A DNA stretch of 64,000 bases, taken from positions 78,018-142,017 of the forward strand of contig NW_006766954.1 in the NCBI RefSeq assembly GCF_000275845.1, read 5' to 3'. This document shows positions 1 to 11,166 of the stretch, one piece after another. A program made the translations under genes and the position numbers. The notes below the pieces were generated by a model. That model saw nothing but the letters and a program-made list of their open reading frames with translations, searched no databases and was not told the DNA's origin. The DNA comes from Dichomitus squalens LYAD-421 SS1. Taxonomy: Eukaryota > Basidiomycota > Agaricomycetes > Polyporales > Polyporaceae. The first letter of the stretch is position 1. Each line of letters begins with the position of its first letter.

Positions 1-395
1 CCACTCCCCCCAACTCGCCTCCTCTCCCCGCTGCTGCCAGCAAGGCCGACGCTCCCACGGCGCAGCACGCCATGCTCGCCGCCGCGGCTTCACAGACTCT
101 ACTCGGCAAGCTCGGTGGCGCGTTCTGGGACGCGTTCGCGCGCCCGTCGGGGACGCTCGGCCCGAACGGCCACGTTAAGAAAGAGTGGGACGCGGACAAG
201 GTCCGCCGTATCATGGAGGGCACGGCTGTGCTCAAGGTCGTCGACGTCGAGCCTCAGCCTTCTGTCGCCAAGGCGCCTGCTGCGACTCCTGCGCCGCTTA
301 AGCAGGAGAAGAACTGCCTTAAGGAATGCCCTTCCAGCAAGGTTGCGGACATCCTTGCGGAGAGCATGGCGACCCTGAATCTCGGCCGCAAGTAG
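1..395 (+). CDS. 3' end of an unidentified protein gene (5' partial)
   Basis: An open frame enters from the left edge (first complete codon at base 3) and stops at 393-395, giving the last 130 residues or so. The visible part has a Pro/Ala/Ser-rich lead, then an amphipathic stretch (LLGKLGGAFWDAF), then WDADKVRRIMEGTAVLKVVD, an alanine/proline linker and a C-terminal helix ending NLGRK. The ATG at 72 lies inside the frame, and the open frame upstream argues that it is not the true start. The compact WDADKV block looks like a conserved C-terminal module of a fungal regulatory protein, but I do not recognise the family and assign no function. No intron is visible in this part. Confidence 0.6.
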   Translation, partial: TPPNSPPLPAAASKADAPTAQHAMLAAAASQTLLGKLGGAFWDAFARPSGTLGPNGHVKKEWDADKVRRIMEGTAVLKVVDVEPQPSVAKAPAATPAPLKQEKNCLKECPSSKVADILAESMATLNLGRK

Positions 396-1386
396 ATTTC
401 TTGATTGAGACTCCCTTAGCGACTTGCCAAGAGGACGCGTGCACGTCCAAGGTGAATATGAGGTTGACGTTACCCATGGCCCAAGACGAATAAGTATTCG
501 CTATACGATTTCGCAATCTTCTCGCTCGCTGTTCGCTGAGCGAACCCACCCTCCTTATTGTCCATAGTTTCTTGACCCCCCTCTCTCCCAGTTATATATT
601 GGTTCTCCCGTTTAATCGCCGTAGCTACTATACTCTCCTTCCTCTCGTCCTCGTCCATCCCTCACGAAGCCCTATCCCGACTCCAAGGACTTCCCGCTAC
701 TCCCGGATCTCAGTCATCAGCAATCAAATCCCCGCTCCTCTCGTCTGCCGAATCCGACTCCCGAAATCGATTGAAGGCATCTCGTCGAACTCCCGATTAC
801 CTGCCCTTCTCAGTGTGCCTGCTACCATCCCTTCCCCTTCCGGTATCCCTCCACCCCTCCCTCTGCCTTTCCTCGGTATTTAGTAAGATCCTCCGCTAGT
901 CCAAGGCATGTCTGGCGCCGGGGTGTCTCGATTGTCTCTTCTTGAAAGGACGCTCTGCACGTTAGGCGGCCACCCTTCGTTGTACATAAGGTCCATCCTT
1001 GTCTCTCTGTGTCTCGGAATTGTCGAATAGTCGCATCACTGTATGAGTAGCTGCTTTGTCGTTTGAATCATAGAATGTTCTAGTCTACTATCAGTGTGGC
1101 ATCCAGTGTGTTGTGCGCGATGTGTGGGCTGCCGTCAGTGCGTGTCCGCAATGTCAGTCAATTCACTTGCGTCCATGCAGTCTGAGGTCTACCGAACTAG
1201 AGGCTGATTCGGTCTCGACTTGTCGCGTGCACCAAATATCGTTTGGGCTCGTTGGACGCGCGCGGGGATAGGCAATGTCAGATGGGATCACTCAAGACGT
1301 CTTACGGAGCCAGAACGGTTCCTGATACATATACATTATGACCCTACGAAACATACGCAAAGTCTTAGGATACAATTGCACGCTCT
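396..1386. other. Intergenic/UTR stretch
   Basis: No supportable gene. A pyrimidine-rich tract (about 550-880) starts near a TATATATT at about 594 and could be 3'-UTR of the left-hand gene or a promoter. A 39-codon ATG frame at 908 has no support. The right end is the 3' flank of the minus-strand gene that stops at 1387. Confidence 0.4.
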
Positions 1387-2441
1387 TCACGGGCGCGCAA
1401 CGAACCCACTGCTGTCACGGCTCGCGAAGCCCGCCCCACCTGGCCCACAATAGCTGAATACCAAGCACCAAGCCGGCCCCCCGCTGTACCGCTCCTGATC
1501 CGCCGCGGCGCGCAACGCCGACGCCTGGCTCGAGCCAAGCATCGAGTGGACGTCCGCGATAAGCCCGCCTCCGAGCGCCCTGCGCTCTGCGAGCCTCTCT
1601 CTTCGCGCATCTGCGATGGGGTTATGCAGGGCCGCGCGTCCGCCCCAGCCGAAGCCGCGACCGTACGTCGCGCTGCCTCCGCTGTAGTCGGACTGGGGGT
1701 ACTTGAGGACGAGGGAGACTTCGATATTACGCCGGTTCCAGAAGTCCTGTTGGGGCCTGAATGAGTATACTGGAGAGGAGGGACGAGAAAGAAGGGGGAG
1801 AGACGAGAGGACGACATACCCGGTTCCACTCCGCGATGAGCTGCGAAATGGGCTCCTGCGCTCTGGAGGTCCCTCTGCTTGTGTGGGAAGTAGCGCTCTC
1901 GATGATCGCTCCCAATAGACCTACAGCAGGGTACCACAGTCTGTAAGTACCTCCAGCATGCAGGTGACGCATAGATAAGGTGCTCACCGCCGCGGCCAAG
2001 GCCTAGGAGGCCACCTCGCAACGCGAACGCAGCGTTTGAGTTGGGCGAAGGCTCGGGGACGAAGTTCTCCCTCAAGCGTTCCTCTGGCGACGTCCGCGCG
2101 ACCCGCTGAACATCCATGAGGAACCGCAGCCAGTCGTCCTTGGTCACGTCGTGCGAGGCGAAGGTGTGAGGCTGCTCGTACGAGGGCGGGAGGTCTGTCG
2201 GGAAACCATCGGAGAGACGATATCCGGCTGCGGGGACTATAATGGTCCCGAACGGCGCGAAATTGTGAGAGGGCTGCTTATACTGCTTCGGCTTTGGCGA
2301 TGGTTGCCGTTGGTTTGGTTGCGAACTCGCGATGCGGTTTTGCGACTGAGGCAAGCTGTAGTAACTTGGAGGAGGCCCGGATGGAGTAGGGTAGTCGCGA
2401 GGCGCGATGTAGCCGTTGGATTTCGAGCTGTAGTTGGACAT
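1387..2441 (-). CDS. Uncharacterised agaricomycete family protein, paralog 1 of 3
   Basis: Three exons read right to left: 2441-1988, 1920-1820 and 1746-1387, with phases closing exactly to 304 aa.
A proline/tyrosine-rich disordered N-terminus (about 90 aa) precedes a conserved block with GYRLSDGFPTDLP, then SHDVTKDDWLRFL, then LRENF. A glycine-rich linker, a helix ending in EWNR and a third-exon block DFWNRRNIEVSLVLK follow. The same blocks and the same two intron positions recur in the genes at 3993-5128 and 6242-7308.
I chose the ATG at 2441 because the TATATA at about 2521 then sits 80 bp upstream, as in paralog 2. An in-frame ATG at 2477 is the alternative.
The family is widespread in mushrooms as far as I know, and I know no function. 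No signal peptide or membrane segment is seen, so it is probably intracellular. Confidence 0.75.
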
Positions 2442-2518
2442 GTCGAGATCTGAAGATTTGAGGTCCATCACTGGCATGCCCTACAGTACGAGTAAAGTTG
2501 GCATTGGAGAACAGCAGG

Positions 2519-2527
2519 CTTATATAT
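2519..2527 (-). promoter_or_regulatory. TATA box of paralog 1
   Basis: A TATATAAG-type element reads on the minus strand 80 bp before the ATG at 2441. The same spacing to TATATA at 5209-5214 in paralog 2 supports both start choices. Confidence 0.55.
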
Positions 2528-2929
2528 CACGACTAGTAGCACATCAGCCATTGGCGGCCCCGACCTCCTCAACCATATAGACGGTCGACATGAAGCTGTG
2601 TAGGTGTATGCTAGCGACGCGGTAGCGGGTGCTTTGCCTACTGAGCCGTGCGCAGGCGAGACCGGTGACCGTGCAACATACCCGCCTAATCAGCGGGACT
2701 GCCACCGCACACAAATTGACATCCGAACCCCTGGCGCATCAAATCTCTCAATAAATGCACGACAGGGAGTATAAAAATGTGGTGACTCACCTAACGGCGT
2801 CCTCAAGTGTGCCTTGTTGGGTTCCGGGGTTTTGCCCTTCGGGCCCGGAATAGCGCACAATACGCATTACTGCTATGTACACATGTTTTCAGAAACACTG
2901 ATCTCTCCGAACGTGGTCAGTTTGAATAG

Positions 2930-3622
2930 CTTCGAGCGCGATGAAACGGATAGGTTCGGCGCAAACCCCTCGCACGGGAACGCGAGAGGGGTTTGTGTCA
3001 AAGTCCGACTTGACCAAAGGGTCTGGAGGATGATCGATCATTAGAATCAATTTGTAATCAGATAAGAACCAGAGTAAATGTGAATGTTTATGTCCAGTAA
3101 CAAACGTGGTGCATTATGGATCGCGAGCCGAACGGGTGCTCAAGTCCACTGGTTGGGCTGCTGTCTACGGTACGCCTAGTCTCAATTGTGCATGTTCGAG
3201 CAGTCCGGTGCGCCGCTGAACGCCCTATTGACAACGCGGCGGCGGCGGCGCAAAACTACTCACGATTCCCCCCGTCCATCTACGCCACCATCTCCTTCTC
3301 CACTGGACTATCATACCCCTGCTCTCGTTGACGCGACCCCTCCAGTAGCTCGGCACGGAGGCATGCTCCGAATGGAGCTCGGACATCGTAGACGGCGGAG
3401 AGGAGCAAGGCTCTCCGTACAACACTGCGCGGCTGACTGTTTACAAAATGTCTTATGTTACTTTGATTCCCCGCTTAACTGATTTCTTATCGGCTTGTTA
3501 TCCATCATTAGTAACGGGTCGTCGTCCAGACCCTTTTGAATATCCGGACTTTGATACAAGACCGTCCACGCTGACACGCGGACGGTCTTGGTCGAGACTA
3601 ATGAAACGGATATGTATCGGCG
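2930..3622. repeat. Hairpin-tipped inverted-repeat element with flanking direct repeats
   Basis: A 34-nt hairpin at 2962-2995 (arms CAAACCCCTC/GAGGGGTTTG) and a second 34-nt hairpin at 3557-3590 (arms CAAGACCGTCC/GGACGGTCTTG) face each other. Inside them, about 75 bp right of the first (TCAAAGTCCG, then AAAGGGTCTGGA, then GATAAGAA) matches the inverted sequence left of the second. Outside them, an imperfect direct repeat of about 32 bp with an identical core ATGAAACGGATA lies at 2930-2961 and 3591-3622. The 629-bp hairpin-to-hairpin unit encodes nothing recognisable. It resembles a non-autonomous DNA element, but the family is unknown. Confidence 0.6.
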
Positions 3623-3992
3623 AGAACCGTTGTCTGAGGAGTCTTGAGCGCTCTTCGGGCGCTCACCAGGCTGTGTCTCTATTTTGGGACTCCCCCGCTT
3701 TCTTCGGACTTGGGTTGTACCCACGTAGCCGACCCATCCCACAGCCATCGCAGCGACGCCAACATCGGACACCGCGCTGATGTCAATGCATTATGCAACA
3801 TGTGGCTTCAGATGAACCAACTCACAAGGCTTGATGCATGATGAGCAATATCTCTGTGAGAATCGCAAGTTGATCTCATGTGCGTATGCAGTCGAGTTTA
3901 GTCGCTAAACAGATTGAAGTACAGAATAGGAGCGAAGTCCGATATATACGTAGACGAATGACTTTATAAGACATGCCTTCAAGCCATTCACT

Positions 3993-5128
3993 TCACGGGC
4001 GTGTAGCCCACCCACTCTCATTCCCTCCTGCAAAACCCACCCCAGCCGGTCCTGTATAGTGGAATACCAAACACCAGCCCGGTTTACTGCCATAGCGTGC
4101 CTGGTCTGCAGATGCGCGGTATGTCGAGGCTTGGCTTGAGCTGAACATCGAGTGCACGTCTGCAATGATGTCTTGCTTGAACGCACTACGCTCCTGCCTC
4201 TTCTCCTTGCGGGCTTGCCTGCGCCCGCCTCCCCCGAGCCCGCCAAGCAGCCCGCCGCGGTCAGGCATCGCACTCAAGCCGGAGTCACTAACGTCCTTCA
4301 ATACAAGGGACACTTCAATTTGGCGACGATTCCAGTAGTTCTGATAGGCTCATATTAGGGCGCAGGAGACTTGGACATATAGGGAAGGACAACGTACCCG
4401 GTTCCAGTCAGCAAGAAGCCGTGAAATGGGCTCTTGCGCCGCTTTGGCGCCGCTACCACCACCCATGCGGGAGCTGGCACCTTCAGTCGCTGCTCCTAGT
4501 AGGCCTGCAACATTCGCGCCGATTGTCAGCATTCCCGAATGAAGTTGGATGCATGATGAAGACACTCACCGCGGACGAGACCGCCCCGTGCAGGCATGAG
4601 CATAGGATTCGCGTTGCTCGACGGCTCGGCGTGGAAGTTCTCCCTCAAGCGCTCTTCAGAGGAGGTCCGTGCGATACCGTTCACATCGAGTAGGAATCGT
4701 GCCCAGTCGTCTTTGATCACGTCGTGCGAGGAGAATGGATGGAGCTGCTCGTACGCGAGTGGGAGGTCTGTCGGGAAGCCGTCGGCGAGCCGATAACCGA
4801 GCGCATAGACGGTGAAGGTCTCGAACGGAGGAAAGGCAGAAGGACGACTCGGTAATGGAGGTGGCGTTCGCTTCGTAATGCTGGTATATGCGGATAGCGG
4901 CTCTGGAGGACTCGAAGCGGGGGATTGGGAAGAGTATGTTGGAAATTGTGGTGGCTGGTTCGTGTATGGGGATGGCTGCTGTCGCGGAGGATATGGATCT
5001 GGAGACCGGTGCTCATCCAGAAACGGGTTGTTGTTGTACACTGGATTGTTGTACGCTGGAGGAGCACCAGCAGGAGACTCGTAGTCGCGGTTCGTATCAG
5101 CGTATCCTGCGGATTTAGGGTAGGACAT
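3993..5128 (-). CDS. Uncharacterised agaricomycete family protein, paralog 2 of 3
   Basis: Three exons: 5128-4570, 4504-4398 and 4340-3993. The splice phases (1, 0) are identical to paralog 1 and the product is 337 aa.
The proline-rich N-terminus (many PP, PY and SP motifs) is followed by GYRLADGFPTDLP, then SHDVIKDDWARFL, then LRENFH. The second exon carries the EPISRLLADWNR helix and the third begins NYWNRRQIEVSLVLKDV. A basic, glycine-rich stretch (GGLGGGGRRQARKEKRQER) precedes a conserved tail containing HSMFSSSQAS and WCLVF.
The start is taken at 5128 because TATATA lies 80 bp upstream. The ATG at 5191 would be only 18 bp from it.
Function unknown, probably intracellular. It is an evident tandem duplicate of its neighbours. 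Confidence 0.75.
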
Positions 5129-5208
5129 GTCTATGTCGGAGGTTCCGAAGATGAGTGATTTGAGGGAAGTACTGGAGTATGTGCCAATCATATCCGGAGC
5201 AGGATCCC

Positions 5209-5214
5209 TATATA
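5209..5214 (-). promoter_or_regulatory. TATA box of paralog 2
   Basis: TATATA 80 bp upstream of the chosen ATG at 5128, the same spacing as in paralog 1. Confidence 0.5.
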
Positions 5215-6000
5215 GGACTGTGAACCTGTGCGTCTCGGACCGTGGCCGTCTAACCGTCGGTGGCAGTGCAGGTCCGGGAGTAGTCGCAGCTGTGCAGAGC
5301 CCCAGGACGGAAAGTTCAAGGGTCCGGGTGCTGATAGCTGCATACCCGCAAAACTGACGCTTGCTTGGGGCGTATGGAAAGGGGATTGGAGACACTGGCG
5401 TGCTGTAGACAGGAACAGGATGTGAGTGCGTCTTGCCCTTTGCGAAGATGTGTCATGAGGGTTACCCCTGGGTTTTGGTGTGCGTGATTTGCACCTCGAT
5501 TGTCGGGAGTCAGCATGCTGCCGAATTCGCGACAGTGCCATGGATACATGTCGCTGAAGAAACTTAGCTCCTTGGTCTCTCTCAGAGTGCACAGCACTTC
5601 AGCCAACTGCAAGCAGGACAGTGATCCGCTCAGACTCGGACCGAGACTGCGCCCGCAGGACTCCACGGGTGGCTACTTGCACCATCATACGTAAACTTGA
5701 ATCAATGAGCGCCTCCTTCGGCTGCGAGGCACTCAAGAACACATTGGCATAAAAATCCGATTCAAATGCCTGCTGTCATGCTCTAGCTCTGGCATGGCAA
5801 GAAGATAGAGCAACCGTTTCTACACATGGCGCCAACAGGCTTACTTGCCCGACGCACCGAAAGATTGAAGTTGCACGCATTTGAGGGCTCCCCTAAGCTC
5901 GATGAACGGAGCAGGACAAGTGTATGAGAATGCTGTATAGAATCGTCGTCAGCCACATAGCTAGAAGAAGGTCGAAGAGATTCGCTAACGGCGTACTCGA

Positions 6001-6034
6001 GCTTACTGTAATCGAAAGCTTACTGTAATCGAAG
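6001..6034. repeat. Two tandem 17-bp direct repeats
   Basis: 6001-6017 and 6018-6034 differ only in the last base (GCTTACTGTAATCGAA then A or G). A third partial copy (GCTTAT) follows. Probably replication slippage in a non-coding spacer. Confidence 0.7.
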
Positions 6035-6241
6035 GCTTATGTTGTACGAGACGGCGTCAGAGTGTCTTGCAGCCCTTACGAGGGCGTGCGGCGGATAGCA
6101 TAACAGATTGGGCTGCATACTTCCACAAAATCTGAGCATTAATATATTACCGGACCACGACGAGATTACACTGATACACAGCCTCCAACTTGAAGGGCGC
6201 ACGCACAATCAAGATGCGTCGCAGGCACACCATACTCATAT

Positions 6242-7308
6242 CTAATGGTCCTGTCCGTGATGCTTGTATGCGATGTGGAGGAACCACCCGGATCCCCTCA
6301 GGTTAGCCGATGGGCGCGAGGGAGACGAGCCACTCGGTCTAAGTTGACCAGGGTACTTCGTCTTGTCCTTGTGATCATGCGGTTCGTCCCTTTCGTGCGA
6401 GTACCCATGGATGCTGTTTGGAATATCAACGTCGGAGCCGGGTCGGGCAGACTGCATGTATGGCTGCACCATCGGCGGCGGGGCCATTATGGTACCGCCC
6501 GCCTGGACGACAGTGACCTCCATGTATCTAGGATTCCAATAGCACTGAGGAAGTGGAGATGTAAGCTGAGTACATTATAGTAGAAAGGGACAAGTACACA
6601 CAGCATTCCAGTTCTGGATGAGCTCCATGACAGGCCCACGCTTCTTCATCTTCTGTTTTCGCTCGATGCCCTCACTTAGGAGTAGAGCTGGAGTAATATC
6701 TCGGTCAGCATATACCTAGGAAGTCGTGAAGACAATCACTGACCAGGCAGAAACGCAGTGCCCAGGAGGGCAGGGGCTATGTTGAAAACGATTCGGTCAC
6801 TCCAACCAAGTGACCCGGCAGCCTTCAAATCTGCTAGGAAGTGCATCCAATCCTTCTCCGTCACATCGTGGGTCGAAAACGGATGCGGCCGCGTCGCCGT
6901 CTGCGGCAGAGTCGCAGGGAAGCCCTTTGCGAGGTACTGGTGACCCAGCGACGGGATCGTGATCATTTCGAACTCGGGGTATTGCTGGTCTGACGGTGGA
7001 GTGCGCGAAAAGCACGCGGGCGGGGGGTTGAGAAGGTTTTGGGTGGACTTGCCCCCGGCGAACTTGCCGACCTGGCTCGGGTGCTTGTTGGAGCTCGGGA
7101 TGTGAGTCGGGGCATACCCGTTATAGAAGAGGTCGGATCCCGGGGCGCTGCGAAGCGGGTCGGGACTGGGGTGAAAGTCGTCGGTCCAGGAAAATTTCTT
7201 ATTATCGGGCTTTTGATCCAGCTTCTGCTCGATATCGTACGCGGGCGGCGGTTCGGTGTAGTCGTTACCATATGAGCTCTCACCGGTGACGGCTATAGGC
7301 AAATTCAT
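6242..7308 (-). CDS. Uncharacterised agaricomycete family protein, paralog 3 of 3
   Basis: Three exons: 7308-6744, 6687-6602 and 6544-6242, again with phases 1 then 0, giving 317 aa.
The most divergent of the trio. The N-terminal 120 residues are proline-rich. The conserved core reads SLGHQYLAKGFPATLP, then RPHPFSTHDVTEKDWMHFL. Exon 2 encodes SEGIERKQKMKKRGPVMELI, then QNWN. Exon 3 opens with CYWNPRYMEVTVVQAGG and continues into a low-complexity Pro/His-rich tail ending HHGQDH.
This version is closest to the form I associate with mushroom genomes generally (acidic DVTEEDW box plus WN-YFHPR box), so paralogs 1 and 2 may be derived from it.
Function unknown. No membrane segment or secretion signal is seen. 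Confidence 0.75.
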
Positions 7309-8151
7309 CTGGGGGGCTGGAGCAAGGGTGCAAGGGGAGAACTAGCCGTTGAAGAGGAGGCTGCCGGGCGACCTGCACTGTGAGACAGACTACTGCATTT
7401 GCTGTCGAGTTGGAAGTGTTCGGACATTGTCAGTCCAGGGATCCGTATGTGCAGGTTGCAAACGTAACCCAAAGCCCTTATAGTCTCTCATAGGCGATGT
7501 ACACCAAGGACCGAGCACGATTGGCTTCGCAGGGGCATCCGCATTCAACATAATGCTGCCCTCGGTTCGAGAGCATCGCTAAGGGCCGCCGGAGGGAGGC
7601 TCAGTGAGTAACGACTTGATGATCAACGGGAAGAGACCAAAGTGGCTGTGGCGCGGTGAACCGCTTATCCAAATATGGCCGCTGGGATCGCCAAGTCGTC
7701 TGCGTCAGATAGTCGTCAAATTAGCATCAGCGACAAAAAGGCAGGGCAAGGGCGGCAGCGCAGCAAAGATAGAATTAACGTACTAGCACAGCTTTGAGGG
7801 TACGGTGGGCCTAGCCAAGGAAGCCAAAACAGCCTGTTGAACGTCAAGAAGATACGCCGCATTCCAACCTACACTTGGACAATACAACAGTCCGTCCCTT
7901 GCACTCAACACGAGAATGGGTCAGATGAAGGGTAAGCTGTGTATGAATGTATGAACACACGCCGAGAAAATACACATGAAGGAATCAGGGACAATATCAA
8001 ATATACACCAGTCTCCAGGATATACAGTGCAATGCAAAGACTACCCACAGCGCGACGCCCACGCTCCCGTACTCAGCCTCGGCCTAGCTCGCTCTACCTG
8101 CACCCGACAGTCAGTCAATCCATCGCTGCATACGGGCACACCTTGGGGCAA
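7309..8151. other. Intergenic region
   Basis: 0.84 kb between the start of paralog 3 and the stop of the calcineurin gene. No gene, RNA or strong repeat is seen. It should contain the paralog 3 promoter and the calcineurin 3'-UTR. Confidence 0.4.
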
Positions 8152-10801
8152 TCAACTCGGCGCCGCGCCGCCCGAAGGGCTCGTCCGCCCCGAGTCGGAG
8201 GACTTGTCCTTGCCCGTGCTCCTCTCCGCGATTGAATCCGCGAGCTTGACAAGCTCGGGGTCCTGCAGAGACGATTTGCCATCCCACGCCTCCTGGATGA
8301 GCGACATTGTGCTTTCCAGGCTGCGTCGACGGGTACTCGGGCTGGTCATCGTCGTACCGAGCGACGCTTGGCGGCCGTGGCCTCGGCGGAACGGCGAGGC
8401 CGTCGCCGACAGGGGCGACGTAGGTGAGATGGGCGAGCCAGGGGAGGGTGGCGCGGCGGTGTTGATGGACGTGGGTGCCGTGCCAGCGATGACCTGCTCG
8501 AGTGCGGCAGTGACACCGTTGGGCGAGACAGGGGGTGCGTTATCTTCGGCGGGAGTTTGTGGCACAGAGGAGATGAGGCCCTTGCCCTCTTCGGATTCAG
8601 GGTCGTAGAGGTCGGGGGGAAGGCGCTCGTTCTCGATATCCGACTTACGACTTGGATGTGAGACAGACGATCAGATATGATGCAAGAAGAATTTCTGCTA
8701 ACAACGTACGCGTCATCGAAACCGGAGATGGCTTCCTTGATGCCCTCCGCTCCCAGTGCAAGGGTACCATAGGGCAACCTCGCAGATCCAGACACGCTCT
8801 TGAGCTCCGAAACCTTCTCGGACTCCTCACTACATGACGGATCAGACGCAATCGGGATAACGGTGGAAGACGACAAATACCGCAAAAGCGCGAAAACTCT
8901 GGCCATACGACCAACAGCAAGGATCTTGTTCTTGATGACCTTGCGACGCTCCTGTGCATCCTCAGACGGCGTTGGTGAGATGAGCGTCTCCTCATCTGAG
9001 CTTTCCTCGAGTTCTTCCTTAGTGCAGCAGTTGAGCATCGCCAACAGCATGTCGGTGACTACCCCCAATGACGTCAGCGCTAAACCGTCCGTAAACGAAT
9101 GCAGCGAAGACAACGCACTCTTCTCGCCGACGAACGGCAAACTCCAGGTAAACGCATCCATGAAGTTCGGGAGCCAGTACGGGTGCGGCGTCGCGTTGAA
9201 CTGACGAATGTTGAGCACATTGCTCTCGTACTTCAGGATCGCGGCCTTGTTGTTGTACACATCGAGATAGTTGGGGGCGGAAAAGAGCGTCATGACAGAG
9301 GGGAAGCCGGTCGTGCGTGTCTTGCGGTACATGCGGTAGCTATAGTCGTCACTGGTCAGAATCCCCATCTCGTAGGCGATATGTAGACGATGACGTACCC
9401 AGCATCCTGCGCCTCGTGTGCCCGGATGATCGACAGCAGTTTGTTCCGTTCGAGGAACTGGCATGCTGCTTGGTACCTGCATGTCCGCTATCAGCGACAC
9501 AGGATCCTCGGAGACGACCGACGAACACGCACGTGAAGAAGTAAGAGCATCCGCGTACGTGGTTGTGCACGAAGCTGTCCGAAGTCTTCTCCTGCCCGAA
9601 GTCTTCGACCGGGTCCGACCATAGGATATCACACATGAGGCCCTGAGTGGGCGGCTCACGGAAGCGGTCGATCTGTATAGAGATCGCGGATAAGGGACGG
9701 ACCAAGACCTGCGATCAAACGGACGGCGACTTACGTTACGGATGTCATCGAGAGTGTTCAGCTCAGGCGATAGACCACCGTGGATGCAGAAGAATTGCTT
9801 GTTCATGATAGCGGCCAGAGGAAGAGCACAGAAGGACTGCATGCACGCATCATAGATGCGCTCAGAGTACTTGCGCTTGCCTGAAAGCGACGAGAACGGT
9901 AAGGCCGGGATCCTCGGTGCACGGAGGAAAATGAACAAGCATACACTCAAGCTTGAAGGTGAAGTAATCGGTCAAGTGGCGGCACTCATGGTTTCCGCGA
10001 AGGAGGAAGAGAGTCTCGGGGTACCAAATTTTCAGCGACCACAGGTACAGCACGCACTTCCCCCGCAAAAGTCAGACGCGCAGGTCCTTGGAAAGCTGTA
10101 GAGGACACGCACCTCGATGCTGAAGTATCCTCGGTCAACGTAATCACCTAGGAAGAGATAGCGAGTCGTTTCGGGGTTGCCACCAATCTCGAAGAGTTTC
10201 ATCAAATCATACTGTAATGGGGCGACCATATCAGGCCGTAGAACAGGGCCTCACGAACAGGCGAACTCACATATTGTCCGTGAATGTCACCGCACACTGC
10301 CCATACAAGAGGTAGAGAATAACAGGAGGATTGAGTATGAGGGACGTATAGCAACTGCATGCGGAAGTCATAGAGACGTACCGGTTACGGGAGCGTCGAC
10401 ATAAAGCAGATTAGGCTCAGCGCGGAGAATCTCAGTACCCTTCTCGAGGATGTAGAGCGCATGCTCCTCAGATATACGTCCCTCGCGGTAGAAGTGGTTC
10501 TTCAAGAACGCCACGTCCGGCTTCGACGGATCCGTTTTCGAGAAGAACTGGGCGTCGGTAGGGATACTCATAGCCGGAGCTTGCACCTGTTGATCGAGCC
10601 CCGCCCTCAATTCCCGTGCCTACCAAAACGATGCAAGGCGTAGCAACATGCATATAAACGCACCTCTTTGACGACGCGCTCCTGAGTGGAGATGGTATAG
10701 CCATTCTCGAGCTGGTGCTGGGTGAAGTCGATCTCCGGGAGGGGGCCCTTGTCCTGGATCTGGTCAATGGCTTTCTGGATCTGGGCTTGTGTCCCGCTCA
10801 T
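8152..10801 (-). CDS. CNA1: Calcineurin A, Ca2+/calmodulin-dependent Ser/Thr phosphatase 2B catalytic subunit
   Basis: Eleven exons: 10801-10664, 10586-10382, 10296-10271, 10211-10113, 10056-9945, 9880-9735, 9672-9533, 9476-9399, 9339-8881, 8829-8710 and 8650-8152. All phases close, giving 673 aa.
The PPP metallophosphatase signatures are present: GDIHGQ (about 117), GDYVDRG (145), GNHE (177) and SAPNYLD (335). The calmodulin-binding helix begins [19 protein letters not shown] at about 446, and the autoinhibitory block follows (SGFDDA, then [19 protein letters not shown]).
Exon 3 is a 26-nt micro-exon inside the catalytic GDIHGQ motif. The Ser/Pro-rich tail of about 140 residues after the autoinhibitory block is long, as in other basidiomycetes.
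Known role of the family: with regulatory subunit B and calmodulin it dephosphorylates Crz1-type factors and controls stress response and growth. Confidence 0.95.
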
Positions 10802-11166
10802 CGTGCAACTGCTGCTCGTCGGTCGGTCGTGAATACAGTCGGAGGCGATGGGCGAGACAGCGGAGGCGAGAGGATGGGTGGAGGGCGGTGAAGGCCTCTT
10901 CTGCAGTGCGATCTCCCCCTACAAGGCGGAGTTTGAACGTCGAATAAGCGGGGCCAATAATCTTGTACTTACAAACCCCTGCTCTCTACTCAACAACTTG
11001 ACACGGCTCTCCCCTTGGCTGATCAGCTTTTGAAGATATATCAGAAGCGATGGACACGCAGCATGCACTGTTCGTGCCTGATAAGGGCGGACGCATTGTA
11101 AATCCAATGCAAATAGGATTGCGGACGCGATACGATGAACGAGCGCGCACGCTCATGATTACAGGT
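10802..11166. other. Short intergenic spacer
   Basis: 365 bp holding the calcineurin promoter and the 3' end of the GMH1-like gene, both on the minus strand. No further feature recognised. Confidence 0.4.

Larger units (their letters stand above)
2442..3992. other. Intergenic region containing a foldback element
   Basis: 1.55 kb between paralogs 1 and 2 without a supportable gene. It holds the TATA box of paralog 1 and the hairpin-tipped inverted repeat (2930-3622). Two further small foldbacks lie at about 2820-2848 (TTCCGGG/CCCGGAA arms) and 3645-3667 (GAGCGC/GCGCTC). ORFs here are short and show no family signature. Confidence 0.5.
5129..6241. other. Intergenic region with a 17-bp tandem repeat
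   Basis: No supportable gene. It contains the paralog 2 promoter and the 3' flank of paralog 3. At 6001-6034 two 17-bp copies (GCTTACTGTAATCGAA plus A or G) lie in direct tandem. Confidence 0.45.

Noticed and set aside
8346..9950. A 534-aa continuous minus-strand ORF as the calcineurin product
   Set aside because: It reads through introns and changes frame relative to the conserved protein. The 11-exon model reproduces the family sequence.
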